This document shows, one piece after another, positions 36,476-46,884 of a stretch of DNA of 64,000 nt. The stretch is from assembly GCA_023078685.1 (NCBI GenBank), contig JALGAS010000005.1, positions 4,216,001 through 4,280,000 of the forward strand, in the 5' to 3' direction. The notes below the pieces were generated by a model that ran no database searches, was not told the DNA's origin, and saw nothing but the letters and a program-made list of their open reading frames with translations. Position numbers and translations under genes: made by a program. How positions within the stretch are numbered: position 1 is the first letter of the stretch; the number at the start of each line of letters is the position of its first letter. The DNA is from Neopestalotiopsis rosae. Its lineage: Eukaryota; Ascomycota; Sordariomycetes; Amphisphaeriales; Sporocadaceae.

Positions 36476-38317
36476 ATGTCGTCGATGCCAATGGCCATGC
36501 AAGACGGCGGCCAAAACCACTTCAAACGGCCTCCCAGTATGCTTGGTAATTCGATTGGCCAGCAAGCAGGGCAAGGGGTTTTCAAACTATCAGATAATCC
36601 TCGGAAGCTTCTTTCTAGCAAAAATGTCGCCAGAAAAGGTCTTTCCTCGTCCCGAGCTAGCGCTTGGAAAGCCAAACACAGCAATACGGCTGCAGAAGCT
36701 ACTGCGTCAAATATCTCGAATTTTCCAACCTCATTGCCTAGTACAGGCAACAACACTTTGTTCCGTCCACTGAACCAGACAGATAGGGGATTAGAAAGGA
36801 GACCCGATTTGGCCCAGAAACAAACCCACGCATTCAAGTCTGGCGAAACTAGTGTTTTACCCACTCCATTGCAAGAATACAAAAACACGCAAGCTTCATT
36901 CGCGCCATCCTGGAATAACGGCATAGAGCAAAGTCATTACCTGCACGAATGGAAAATTGCAAATTTTCCGCAGGCGCCTCCAGCTCAAGAGCAACCTGTG
37001 AAAATAGCTAGCTCTTCCAAACGACGCCGCGATGAACGGATTGAACCGCCACTTGAAACGTCGCATCAGTATTTCGGCTCGGGCAATGCTTCCTCTATGA
37101 GAAATCTGCAAGGGCTGCATTCATTACCTTCTATCCATAATCTACTCAACCCCGAAGCCATGTCGGCTCAACCACCACCTCAGCAGGCTGGCCACCCTAG
37201 CAATCGCACAAATGTGAACCCACCTCAACATCGTTCGGCGTGGTTGGAGGCCTGGAGAGAAAGGGAATCACCTCGACACGTTCTGCCTAAGATACTCGGA
37301 AAGAGGCCAACGCCGGTAGCCCACAAGCCGCGGACCATTACGAGACGCTTCATCGACCTAACGCATTCCGATAATGACGATGACGATTTTGAGACATCAG
37401 CTTCGTCTAGACAGGTGTCTGAGAGATCATCCATCCAGCCACTGGATGAGGAACCATTGGCATCGTCAAAAACATCATCGGCAACACCCTGCCCAAACAT
37501 GGGACAGAATAACGACCTGCTGAAAGAAGGCCAAATTCAGTACACTTGGGTGGATGATTTGTATAATAAAAAACCTCGTGTCGATCTAGGACAGAAGCCT
37601 GGACTCCAAGACTGCCAAGGCGATGCACCAACACCAGTTTCTTCTGCTGCTGATGAGGCCGCTCTTGGCGATCTCCCCAGACCAGAGACAGCTTTGCAGC
37701 CACAAATGAATCAAGCAAATCATCCGATGGTCGTTGTTGAAGTCCCTCAACCAATCCAGGACTCGATTTCCCCAGAGTCGCAAAGCAATAACGTAGCAGC
37801 ACGACCTGCTTTGACCAAAGAGGAACGACGACGTGCATTACGATTCAACACATTCTCGCGCAAAAACGAAGTTACGCTAGAACAAGCTATCTATGGCATC
37901 GCAAATGCTCCCAATCGCCCGGGCTCGTCCTCTTGGGATCGGCATGTTTATTATCAAAGCCCAATTGTGCCAACCCCAGCCACGAGATATGCTCACCTGG
38001 ACCCCCGCATTCACTGGACCTGGAAACGTTCTCCAGAGTGGTACGAGAAGAAGATGGCAGAGGTGTCTACTAGAGGCAACAAGAAGTCTCCGTCACGATT
38101 TGGTAAGGGGAAGGCGAGCCTCCAGCGTCGCTTAGAAAAAGAAAAGCAGACGCCTCGTCAGGAATTCCCAGACAAAGTACTGCAGAATCCCGAGTGGCTA
38201 GCTGCTGCACGAGCTCTGAAACAAATGGCAGCAATTGCAGCGAAGAAGAAAGGAATTATTCCGTTGCAGCCGGAAGATATGGAGTTCGCATTCGTTGGCG
38301 GTCGTGATGCTAGTTAG
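36476..38317 (+). CDS. disordered basic protein with a SUMO-interaction-like motif
   Basis: An uninterrupted frame from the ATG at 36476 encodes 613 residues with no enzyme domain I recognise. The N-terminal two thirds are low-complexity (Gln, Pro, Ser, Asn) and probably disordered, with a basic patch SSKRRRDERI that could be a nuclear signal. In the middle, RRFIDLTHSDNDDDDFE is a hydrophobic I-D-L-T core followed by an acidic tail, as in SUMO-interacting motifs. The last 170 residues are better ordered and basic: TKEERRRALRFNTFSRKNEV, a Trp-rich stretch IHWTWKRSPEWYEKKMAEV, and an Ala/Lys helix near the end. A nuclear role is inference. The start is uncertain because the 5' region shows splice signals and an earlier coding exon is possible. 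Confidence 0.75.
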   Translation: MSSMPMAMQDGGQNHFKRPPSMLGNSIGQQAGQGVFKLSDNPRKLLSSKNVARKGLSSSRASAWKAKHSNTAAEATASNISNFPTSLPSTGNNTLFRPLNQTDRGLERRPDLAQKQTHAFKSGETSVLPTPLQEYKNTQASFAPSWNNGIEQSHYLHEWKIANFPQAPPAQEQPVKIASSSKRRRDERIEPPLETSHQYFGSGNASSMRNLQGLHSLPSIHNLLNPEAMSAQPPPQQAGHPSNRTNVNPPQHRSAWLEAWRERESPRHVLPKILGKRPTPVAHKPRTITRRFIDLTHSDNDDDDFETSASSRQVSERSSIQPLDEEPLASSKTSSATPCPNMGQNNDLLKEGQIQYTWVDDLYNKKPRVDLGQKPGLQDCQGDAPTPVSSAADEAALGDLPRPETALQPQMNQANHPMVVVEVPQPIQDSISPESQSNNVAARPALTKEERRRALRFNTFSRKNEVTLEQAIYGIANAPNRPGSSSWDRHVYYQSPIVPTPATRYAHLDPRIHWTWKRSPEWYEKKMAEVSTRGNKKSPSRFGKGKASLQRRLEKEKQTPRQEFPDKVLQNPEWLAAARALKQMAAIAAKKKGIIPLQPEDMEFAFVGGRDAS

Positions 38318-39048
38318 GTATAATCAAGTAAATTCATAAATATGCGACTTCGGCAGAGCGATAACTCTGCTTCCCAACATCACTATGTGCACAGTTGAGA
38401 CAGTATTTATTAGACATGCAGTCTCGCCGAGTTAAACGATGCGGGGGACGTGTCATCACACCATCATCAGACCATTCAGTCTTGCCTGCAGCGTGACAGT
38501 CCAATAGCATAGAGGTGTAAGTAATCCCTTGGTTACATTATTAGAACGCTCGCCATCCATATGAGGCACCCCGCATTAACGCTGCCGCATATGCAGCGTT
38601 GTATGCATACCCCATGAAGCGGTTAGCCAGGGGTCCCATTCGAATGAGATATGGATAAATCCCCCGGAATGGGAAGTTCAGGGTATTACATCTGACACGG
38701 GGTTGAGCAAGATCCGGGAACAAGTGAGGAGATGCCCAGGTCAAAGCCACAGTTATCCGGAAGAGGGGTCGTTCAACAAGTTGGTTCGCATATAATATCT
38801 GTATATATGTGAAGACCCTCGGCTTGTTTCGCTTGTTCATATTTTTGCGTTACTTGCTAGACAAAACAACACTATAAGCCCTTCAAACCGGAGCGGACAA
38901 TATACCACACTGTCGCAATAATTCGAAGTCGAGGCAATACCCAGCAGAAACTCCGAAGTGCATACAGATACTTGTAGCAATTTGTGGCTTTTGCCTCGAT
39001 CAACTCATTCCCGATTTCACGCCGCAGCTCGAAGAAACATTATCGAAA
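38318..39048. other. intergenic
   Basis: Holds the 3' end of the upstream gene and the promoter and leader of the next. No other gene is seen. Confidence 0.6.
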
Positions 39049-39469
39049 ATGAACACGCAACTTCTCAACGCCGGACGCCGGGTGATGCTCCAGTCTCGAC
39101 CCATGTTCAACCCATCTGCCTCGAGACGATATGCTAGTAATGGTTATAGCCGAGTTACCAAGCAAGTTACCGGTACTCTTGCGTTGTGAGTCGCTACATT
39201 TCTATTCAAGCGATGGATTATCAGTGGATGGAAGAAGATAGCCCGAGGTGCAAGACACGAAGGAAAGTGCATGGTCACAAAAAGATGCAGTCATCTTTGA
39301 GAGGATGTTTTGCCTGACCGGCATCGATCTGTCATACTACCTTGCAAGCAATGCTTTATGTGCTAACCTCGGCCCCTGTGGCTCATTCTTCAGATACTTT
39401 CCAGTTTCTTTCGCCGCCTTTGGGTGGCCGCTTCCTGTTTATTACCTCGTCGACATGTTCGGGATTTAA
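39049..39469 (+). CDS. small probable mitochondrial protein, two exons
   Basis: Exons 39049-39185 and 39394-39469 join across a 208-nt intron (GTGAGT donor, TTCTTCAG acceptor) to a 70-residue protein. The first 30 residues are rich in Arg and Ser with no acidic residue (MNTQLLNAGRRVMLQSRP, then SRRYASN), a typical mitochondrial presequence with a likely cleavage region after RRYAS. The C-terminus is hydrophobic (FPVSFAAFGWPLPVYYLVDM) and could span a membrane once. The length and design suggest a small inner-membrane subunit of a respiratory complex or assembly factor, but I do not recognise the family. The gene is too short and too split to be seen as one long open frame. Confidence 0.65.
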
Positions 39470-40522
39470 GCAATTATGATATGCTTTATCGCAAGGAGTT
39501 GCACCATTACATTGATCAGTATCATACTACAACCATGCGATGTTCGCTTCAGACTGAGTCAAAAACGGCCAGCATGTTGCTAGGTATTTTGCATATTAGA
39601 AGTAGTGAGACAAGTTGGTCTTGAATTAAGTCGTCTGAGTCGTCCGTTGTGTTTGTCTTCTAGTAATGCGAATGTTTCTGTGAACCTGCAATGGCAACTG
39701 TTGGCGGTTCCTTGCACGTGTACAAACTGCACTGAACAAAGCATGATTTAAACTACGTGGAATGTTTTTACTGACCATGATGTAAATTGATCTCAGTATA
39801 ATTTATATTTTTGCTTAGTTGCTGGACATAATTGTATTCAAATGTTTCTTCACCTTGAATATTTCGATAGGGAGCGACCATAGTCACATACCTAACCACC
39901 TAACCTATTTATCTAGGTAGCTGGGAAAAAAAAGGGTCCGTGTCTCTAAGCCAGGAGACCCCTTCTAATTGGACAAAGCTACAGGTAGGGAGCACCAAGA
40001 CCCCGTTGCTTGCCAACCGTTCCTCCAATGAGAGCCTAGTGCTTCGCCAGAACACGCCTAGCCAGCTTGAGTCCAGTCCCAGTCCCAGGCCCGACGCCCT
40101 CCCCTGCATGAGCTCCTGATTGAACATTTGGCTTGGGAAAGGGCCAACGCGTCTTTGGAGTGAGTCGGGTCGTTGCGTTGGAATTCCACAATCTACGTTA
40201 GGCTGCGGGTTGATGTCAAAACACATTCTCCAGTCAACCAATTCTTCCCCTACCTGCCTGGCTTTCACGTGGGTACGTTCGATACAGAAGACATCCCTAC
40301 AACTCGATTTTCGACGGGACTTGGGTAATTGATTTGGCGGCCATCAACAGTCAACAAGAGGGTCCTCGTTGTCAACACCACCAGTCATAAAACACAGACC
40401 ACCACCAGCGCCGATATTACCTACACGGACGAAGCAGCAGCTGGATTCCAGTCCGACACGCCAAACGTAGAGGCAGAGCAAGTGGCTAAAGAAGCAGCCA
40501 GAGAGGAGGTGGAGCTTCGACA
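39470..40522. other. intergenic, Arp1 promoter and leader
   Basis: No supported gene. Positions 40331-40522 stay open in one frame up to the Arp1 start but lack an ATG, so they are read as leader. Confidence 0.55.
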
Positions 40523-41812
40523 ATGACGGATACGCTGCACAACGCCCCTATCGTGCTCGACAATGGGTCGGGCACCATCAGAGCTGGCTTCGCCGGCGAT
40601 GACTTACCAAAGTGCTACTTCCCATCCTTTGTCGGCCGACCGAAACATTTGAGGGTGCTGGCTGGCGCTCTAGAGGGCGAGGTATTTATTGGACAAAAGG
40701 CGGCCTCGGAGCTGAGGGGCTTGCTAAAGATCAGATACCCGTTGGAGCACGGCATTGTCACGGATTGGGATGACATGGAGAAGATATGGGAATACGTCTA
40801 CAGTGAGGGCCTCAAGACCATGAGTGAAGAGGTAAGGAGTCCATTCGCCAATTGTGCTCTCTTGTCAAAGTGGCGCTCTTTTTCTGACTGTCAATCGCTA
40901 GCACCCGGTCCTCCTCACCGAACCACCGCTCAATCCTCGCGTCAACCGAGACACGGCCGCCCAGATCCTCTTTGAGACGTTCAATGTGCCTGCCCTCTAT
41001 ACCTCTATACAAGCCGTGCTTTCGTTATATGCCTCGGGTCGGACGACGGGTTGCGTGCTGGACTCTGGCGATGGTGTCTCTCACGCCGTACCAGTATACG
41101 AGGGTTTCGCAATCCCCTCTGCCATGCGACGTATCGATGTCGCCGGTCGGGATATCACCGAGTATATGCAGACACTGTTGCGGAAAAGTGGCTATGTCTT
41201 CCACACTTCAGCCGAGAAGGAAGTCGTGCGCAACATCAAGGAGACGCTGTCATATGTTGCTCTCAACCCAAAGCAGGAAGAAAAAGACTGGGCCTCTACA
41301 AAACTCGATCAAGGAAAATCGGCCGACTACACCTTACCTGACGGGCAGAAGCTGAGAATTGGCCAGGAGCGCTTCCGTGCGCCTGAGATCCTGTTTGACC
41401 CTGAGATTATTGGACTGGAATACCCAGGTGTACAACAGATCGTAACAGACTCGATTGCCCGGACAGATTTGGACTTGCGCAAGGCTCTCTACAGCAATAT
41501 TGTACTCAGCGGAGGAAGCACACTCACAAAAGGATTCGGTGACCGCTTGATCAGCGAGGTGAGGAAGCTGGCAGTGAAGGACATGAAGATCAAGATCTTT
41601 GCACCACCAGAGAGAAAATACTCCACTTGGATAGGTGGCAGTATTCTGGCTGGTCTCAGCACGTTCAGAAAGGTTTGTTACTTCCCTCCGTCAAGTTTAT
41701 TTGCTGCATTCCGTTTCCTGTTACCAATTGCTAATTATGACAATGACAGATGTGGGTCAGTATCGATGACTGGCATGAGAACCCCGATATCATTCACACC
41801 AAATTGACATAA
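40523..41812 (+). CDS. arp1: actin-related protein 1 (centractin), dynactin subunit
   Basis: Exons 40523-40831, 40902-41672 and 41750-41812 join in phase 0 to 380 residues, the usual Arp1 length. The actin fold is evident from [19 protein letters not shown] (phosphate loop 1), [16 protein letters not shown] (phosphate loop 2) and [15 protein letters not shown], down to [13 protein letters not shown]. The C-terminus [12 protein letters not shown] replaces the KCF end of actin and fits centractin. Arp1 forms the short filament of dynactin, which links dynein to cargo; in Neurospora the gene is ro-4, needed for nuclear movement in hyphae. The three-exon pattern, with a 63-nt last exon, uses clean GTAAGG and GTTTGT donors. 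Confidence 0.95.
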
Positions 41813-42954
41813 TTGACGGATCGTGTTTGTTACAGGCTGCGTGGATGGGAGCCACTAATTATGAACCTAGAAAGACTCTACCATGTAATATCCCCGTGGA
41901 GCACGTATCACAAAAGATGCAAACCCAACCCACGCCAATGCGTAATGTAGCATTGGTGGCGGGACGTCCCGAGATGTGGGAGGCACTGTTTCTTAAAGGT
42001 GGTTCAGCTCGTGTGGTTGAGGCCGTGCTGGGCGTTTTGCAGCATAGTCATATATGTAGAGGAAATGATACCCAGGAGTTGTTGTTCATGTTGAAGTGTT
42101 GTACCTTGAAATCGAATCAATTCGTGACTGGGCTGAAATCTATATTCAAGCCCCTGACGTGTCGATTACGTACTTTTCATCAAGTGGATTGTAATATGCA
42201 CGACAGGAGTATTTTTGTCTCTTTGATGATTTTTAGTTGTAGATATTTCATGGTCTAGATGAAAATTGGCGTTTCTTGGCATTGCTTCGTTCGGCTGCGA
42301 GATGTCAAGATCGTATCGCCGAGCTCATCCGAATAGAAACGACATGGATCTCGAATAACCTTACGACAACTTTCCCCACACAGCCACTCGCATCTGCCGA
42401 ATCTACCTCGTTCTTGCATGGGATTTCCGGGGTACTGACAGAAGACTGCGTAAGCTCAAGTCCTTACTTTAATTGCGTTGGTTCGAGCTAGCTGACGGTT
42501 TGTTTCCGTCACGGCATGTGGGAGAGAAGATGTTTCTGTTTCCGGTACCGGAAAACACAGCCAGCCTCATTCTGGGCCTGAAATAGGGATATCAGGTCCA
42601 AGATGGACATGCCAAGACCAAGCATTGCGTTGTCAACCCCCTTGGCATTATATCTTTTCAATCTCTTGGAGGCTGAGTGTGTAAAAGCCCACAGGGGCTT
42701 ACGTTGTAGGTGCTCCATAGGCAGTAGATGTGTCGCCGAGATCTAATCTGATCTCTCCTGATGTAATGGCAAACGTGCCGAGTTGCGATCGAGCTGTTTG
42801 CAGTTATATATGAGCCCATATTCTCATCAGCTTACTCATTATGCTGCCTCTTGACATTCGTTTCTGTGTGGAAACTAATCTCAAAGGATCTTCTTCATTC
42901 TGTCGTTACCTTTAACTAACTGTGCTTTTCTCTGTCCTTCCTTTTTTTGCAGCC
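41813..42954. other. intergenic, esterase promoter and probable 5' UTR intron end
   Basis: A frame at 41827-42258 has no domain and follows directly on the Arp1 stop, so I treat it as 3' UTR. A TATATA box lies at about 42805. A CTAAC branch site near 42915 and the acceptor TTTTTTTGCAG ending at 42952 lie just before the esterase ATG, which suggests a leader intron. Confidence 0.5.
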
Positions 42955-44751
42955 ATGAACACACTCTTGTCGTTGTCGCTTTTGGCGACAGCAGCACTTG
43001 GCTCGTGCCAAGCTGCGAATGCTTCAGCTACCGCTGCTGCCACTACTACGACTGGCGATCTTCCCACCGTCACTCTCGACTACAGCACCATCCAGGCCGT
43101 AGCTGGAAACACGACTGTGGGCTACTACAAGTATCAAAACATTCGCTTCGCCGCTGTGCCCACTGGCGACCTCCGCTGGGCCGCTCCCCAGTGGCCACCC
43201 CAGGAGACCGAGGTCAACACGGGTAGTCTCGCGGATGCTGATGTGGCCTGCTCCTCCGAGGAGGACTGTCTGTACATGGATGTTTGGGCTCCGGCGGACG
43301 CTGTCGGTCGGGATCTGCCCGTAGTGGTCTGGACGTACGGCGGAGGTTTCACTGGAGGATCCAAGGCCGAGAACACACCAGAAGGACTATTCGATCTCAG
43401 CACCGATTTCATCTTTGTTTCGTACAACTACCGTCTGGGACTGACGGGTCTCGCCAACGGCCCTACTTACAACCACCAGGGAGGTATCGCCAACACGGCC
43501 ATCTGGGACGTGAGCCACGCCTTTGAGTGGGTGCAGAAGTACATCAACAACTTTGGTGGAAACCCTGACGATGTGACTGCTATTGGCTTCTCGGCCGGCG
43601 CCTCGCAGGTGCTGTTCCAAATGACACGATTTGCGGGCCGCGCTGAGCAGCTCTTCCACAAGGCCTACGTCATGTCGCCCGGTTTCGTCCCGGGCGCCGG
43701 TCACCACCAGGCCGAGATGTTCTGGCAGAACGTGTCCACCGCCGTCGGCTGCACGGGCGGTGACATTGCCTGCATGCGCGCCGTGGACTTTGACACCCTG
43801 ACCGACGCCGCCAGCACGGTCCAGTCCAACTACTCGTACCAGTTCCAGCCGCGCGTGGACGGCCTCATCATTGCCGACACATACGAGGCGCAGTTCTACC
43901 AGGGCCGCTTCAACTTCACGGGCCCCCTCGTGGCGACGCACGAGCAGCACGAGGCCAACGGCCAGGCCTACTCGGGCGTCGACGAGGACGACGACGTGGC
44001 CGCCGAGCTGCGCCTCTTCTTCCCGGCCATCGAGGACGACGTCATCGACCAGCTCCTGGCCTACTACCCCGCCGACGACTACGAGAGCCCCGGCCTGCGC
44101 TTCTCGGACATGAAGCAGCACTTTGACCTGACGGCCCACAACCTGGCCGTCACCAACGCCATGAAGAACCAGACCTGGAACGCCATGGTTGCCCTGGACA
44201 GCGCTACTCACGGTGTAAGTTGATATACTATTCCTACGTGTTCTTGAAAAGAGAACCGCCTTCTTCAGTCGGATCTGAAAGAAAAGCTCTCGGCCGCTGA
44301 CTTATACCTCTTACAGACCGATCAATCCTACTACTGGTACAGCACCTACACTCTCGACACCTCGTCGTCGGACGACAGCACCACAACCAGCAGCGCCGTC
44401 GTCAGCGACGTCGCCACCGCCACCTCGGCCGCACCATCGGCGACGGGCACGTCGTCGGGCAACTCGACCTCGTCCGGCCCCGGCGGAGACAGCGCGGGCG
44501 GCGGCGGTATGGGCGGCAGCTCGTCCGTCAACAGCACCGTGGCCGTCACCATGCAAAAGTACCTCCTCTCCTTCATCCTGACGGGCGACCCCAACGCGCA
44601 GTGGGCCGACGACAAGCTCTACTGGCCGCGCTACAACGAGTCCGAGACGGGCAACGGAATCGAGCTCGTCTTCAACACCACCATGTACACCCAGGACGAC
44701 GACCTGGCCATTGAAAAGGTCGTCTACTGGAACAAGGCGCTCTGGTACTAA
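42955..44751 (+). CDS. secreted type-B carboxylesterase with low-complexity insert
   Basis: Exons 42955-44214 and 44317-44751 join across a 102-nt intron to 564 residues. A signal peptide covers about residues 1-20. The alpha/beta-hydrolase core has the oxyanion loop WTYGGGFTGG, EEDCLYMDVWAP and the nucleophile elbow GFSAGAS (Ser213). Glu330 (THEQHEA) and His419 (ATHG) are the probable other triad members, at normal family spacing. Between the His and the C-terminal helix lies an insert of about 60 residues of Ser, Thr, Ala and Gly that is absent from usual family members. Many NxS/T sites suggest heavy glycosylation. It hydrolyses esters outside the cell; the substrate is unknown. An acceptor signal 2 nt before the ATG points to a leader intron. 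Confidence 0.9.
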
Positions 44752-46422
44752 ACAGAGAGACTAGAGTGCTCCAGCATGAAGTTTTCTTTAACACATATCT
44801 CGGAAAGAGAGAGTTTTAAAAGTCAGGAAAGGATTAGAAAGAAACGTTGTTGCGCACTGTCTAGTGGTTTCGTTGGTTAAAAACCACAAGAGCACGGTTG
44901 CGCGAACGCCGGGAAATACGGAAAGGACAGTCCGCAATCCCAAAATTACTGTATATATGTATATATTTCAACGCACCATGGATATAAATAAATGACCTCT
45001 GACATGAATCATTTTATGAATGTCGCTGCAAGAATAGTCCGTTTCGTGCACAGTCTTATACGAGGACTCGTTCTCAGCAGAGGGAGGGATGACAGGTGGA
45101 AGCCCAGGAATATTTGATCTTCGATTCTAGAAGCAAACGAGGGCCCAAATGTAATTTCATAACTGGGTACGTATCGTTAACCGGATGCACCGCGTAAATG
45201 CGTGCAATAAAAACAATGACCCCTCCTGATTTGTTTATTTTTCCAGTGATCCGTGCGATGCTCTCTTGCTATTTACCCCATACTTTGAGGCTCAGTGGGA
45301 CAATTTGGTATGGAAATCACTCAAAATGGGGTAAAAAGAAAGGGGGAAGAGCCGCTCCGCCCACAGAGAGGTGGGAACTGGCGGGGAAGGAGATCAAATA
45401 GATGGAGGGAGAAAGCCACAATTGAAAGTCATATGAGTTTTTTCCTGATTGCAATGGTGTATTAGGTACCCAGGTACTTGGACGACGAAAGTACGTTACT
45501 GTGTAATAACGAAAGAGTCATTTTCTGGCAGCAATTAATCGTTATAGTGGGTGTTGTTCTTCGGCTTGACGCAATCACGCAGAGGTAGATGCATGGTATG
45601 GGGAAAAGCGGAGAAGTCGGGCCAGGTACAACTGTCATCTAATTATGGAACGATGATACGATCGGCCGTATGATCGTGAAAGTTGGCATTAAATCTGATC
45701 ATGTTGCAGAAGAACTAGAGCTCAAAGAAGCATTGAGTTGAGGCGTCGTGGGCTGAACATACAAGATTTGGTCATCCGCCATATGCTGTTATGATTGATG
45801 GTTTCGGGGTTGATAGATATCACGATGGTCACCACTTGTACACATGAGACAGACGATAGATTTTGGTTGAGTTTCATTCAATTCGAGCTCTGAATATACC
45901 GAGTGAAATCCACCTCGAGTGATACAGTCCAATACAACAGGGACTCGTACAAAGTAGTTCATATATGAGAAAAAAATCAATCGCTTGCTATGTGTGGGGG
46001 TATATCCGCATTCGATCCTCGCCAGATCGAAAAATTCACCAGAAACAAACGCCCGCTTGTCAAATGCCTCTTCTTTGGTTGTGCTTTCCCATTTCAATAT
46101 ATCCCCTGGAATCTGCCAGCCAGGGGCGACACGTTTGTTTGTAACCATAAAATAAAATTCACCGCTCGCTGTTGAAAACCGAGAATAATCGATGAAATGT
46201 CGCTTTGGTTTGAAAAATTGTGTCGTGGGTTCGTGATACCATGCAGTTCACTTGACTCCGTTTGCTCTGAGGCCCCGTAGGTCACCTTTCGCTCCTTTTT
46301 TTTGGGTTGTGCTTTTTGAAATCCAATACGCCTTGCTGATGAGAGAAGATTGTGTAATAAAGTCGATGAAGTTGATGTGGAAAAAGAAAATTGTGCAGTT
46401 GTTCTCAGCGCTTGCCTGCTCT
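44752..46422. other. intergenic
   Basis: About 1.7 kb containing the esterase 3' region and the 3' region of the minus-strand DUF3602 gene. No other gene is recognised. Confidence 0.55.
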
Positions 46423-46884
46423 CTATGGGTTGGGTCCCTTGGAGCTGATGCTAGTGAGGCGCTTCAGGAATCCTGATCGCACGCTGCTGGTGCTACCAGA
46501 GCTGCTGCCGCTGTGTGCACTGCTGGCATCGCTGGACTTGCGCTGGCTCGAAGAAGTCTTGCTGTCCTTGGCAATGTTTCCCCAGCCGCCTCGGGCACCC
46601 ATGATCTTGGTGGAGCTGTCCTCAATGTGGCTCTGCAGCTTGTACTGCTCATCAAACGACATGGGAGGGATGTCCGAAGCAGAGTGAAGGTTGGCGAAGC
46701 CGCCTCTGCCGGTGCGGACCTTTCTGTCGGTGCTTGGGGGCATCGGCTTGCTGACCGAGGGAACACCAGTTGCCGGTGTGGTCAAGGGAGCGCGGACGTG
46801 GTTGGCATATCCTCCTCTGCCCACCCGCACAAGAGATCCTTGGGCCACGGTTGGGTGGGGCTCAGTCACAGTGAATGATGACAT
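46423..46884 (-). CDS. DUF3602 protein, Par32-like
   Basis: This intron-less frame encodes 153 residues. It carries three spaced repeats of the DUF3602 type: VGRGGYAN near residue 22, TGRGGFAN near 58 and GARGGWGN near 95. The rest is rich in Ser, Pro and Thr and is probably disordered. In yeast the related Par32 is a phosphoprotein that inhibits Mep ammonium transporters under TORC1 control; that role here is inference from the repeat family only. The basic C-terminus SGFLKRLTSISSKGP might sit at a membrane surface. The 5' leader holds GTT/GTA-type triplet runs. Confidence 0.8.
   Translation of the reverse strand: MSSFTVTEPHPTVAQGSLVRVGRGGYANHVRAPLTTPATGVPSVSKPMPPSTDRKVRTGRGGFANLHSASDIPPMSFDEQYKLQSHIEDSSTKIMGARGGWGNIAKDSKTSSSQRKSSDASSAHSGSSSGSTSSVRSGFLKRLTSISSKGPNP

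Noticed and set aside
41827..42258. 144-codon frame after Arp1
   Set aside because: Directly follows the Arp1 stop, has no domain or orthologue-like pattern, and fits 3' UTR.
43387..44211. 274-codon minus-strand frame opposite the carboxylesterase
   Set aside because: Shadow of GC-rich esterase coding sequence; repetitive Val/Gly/Glu composition and no domain.
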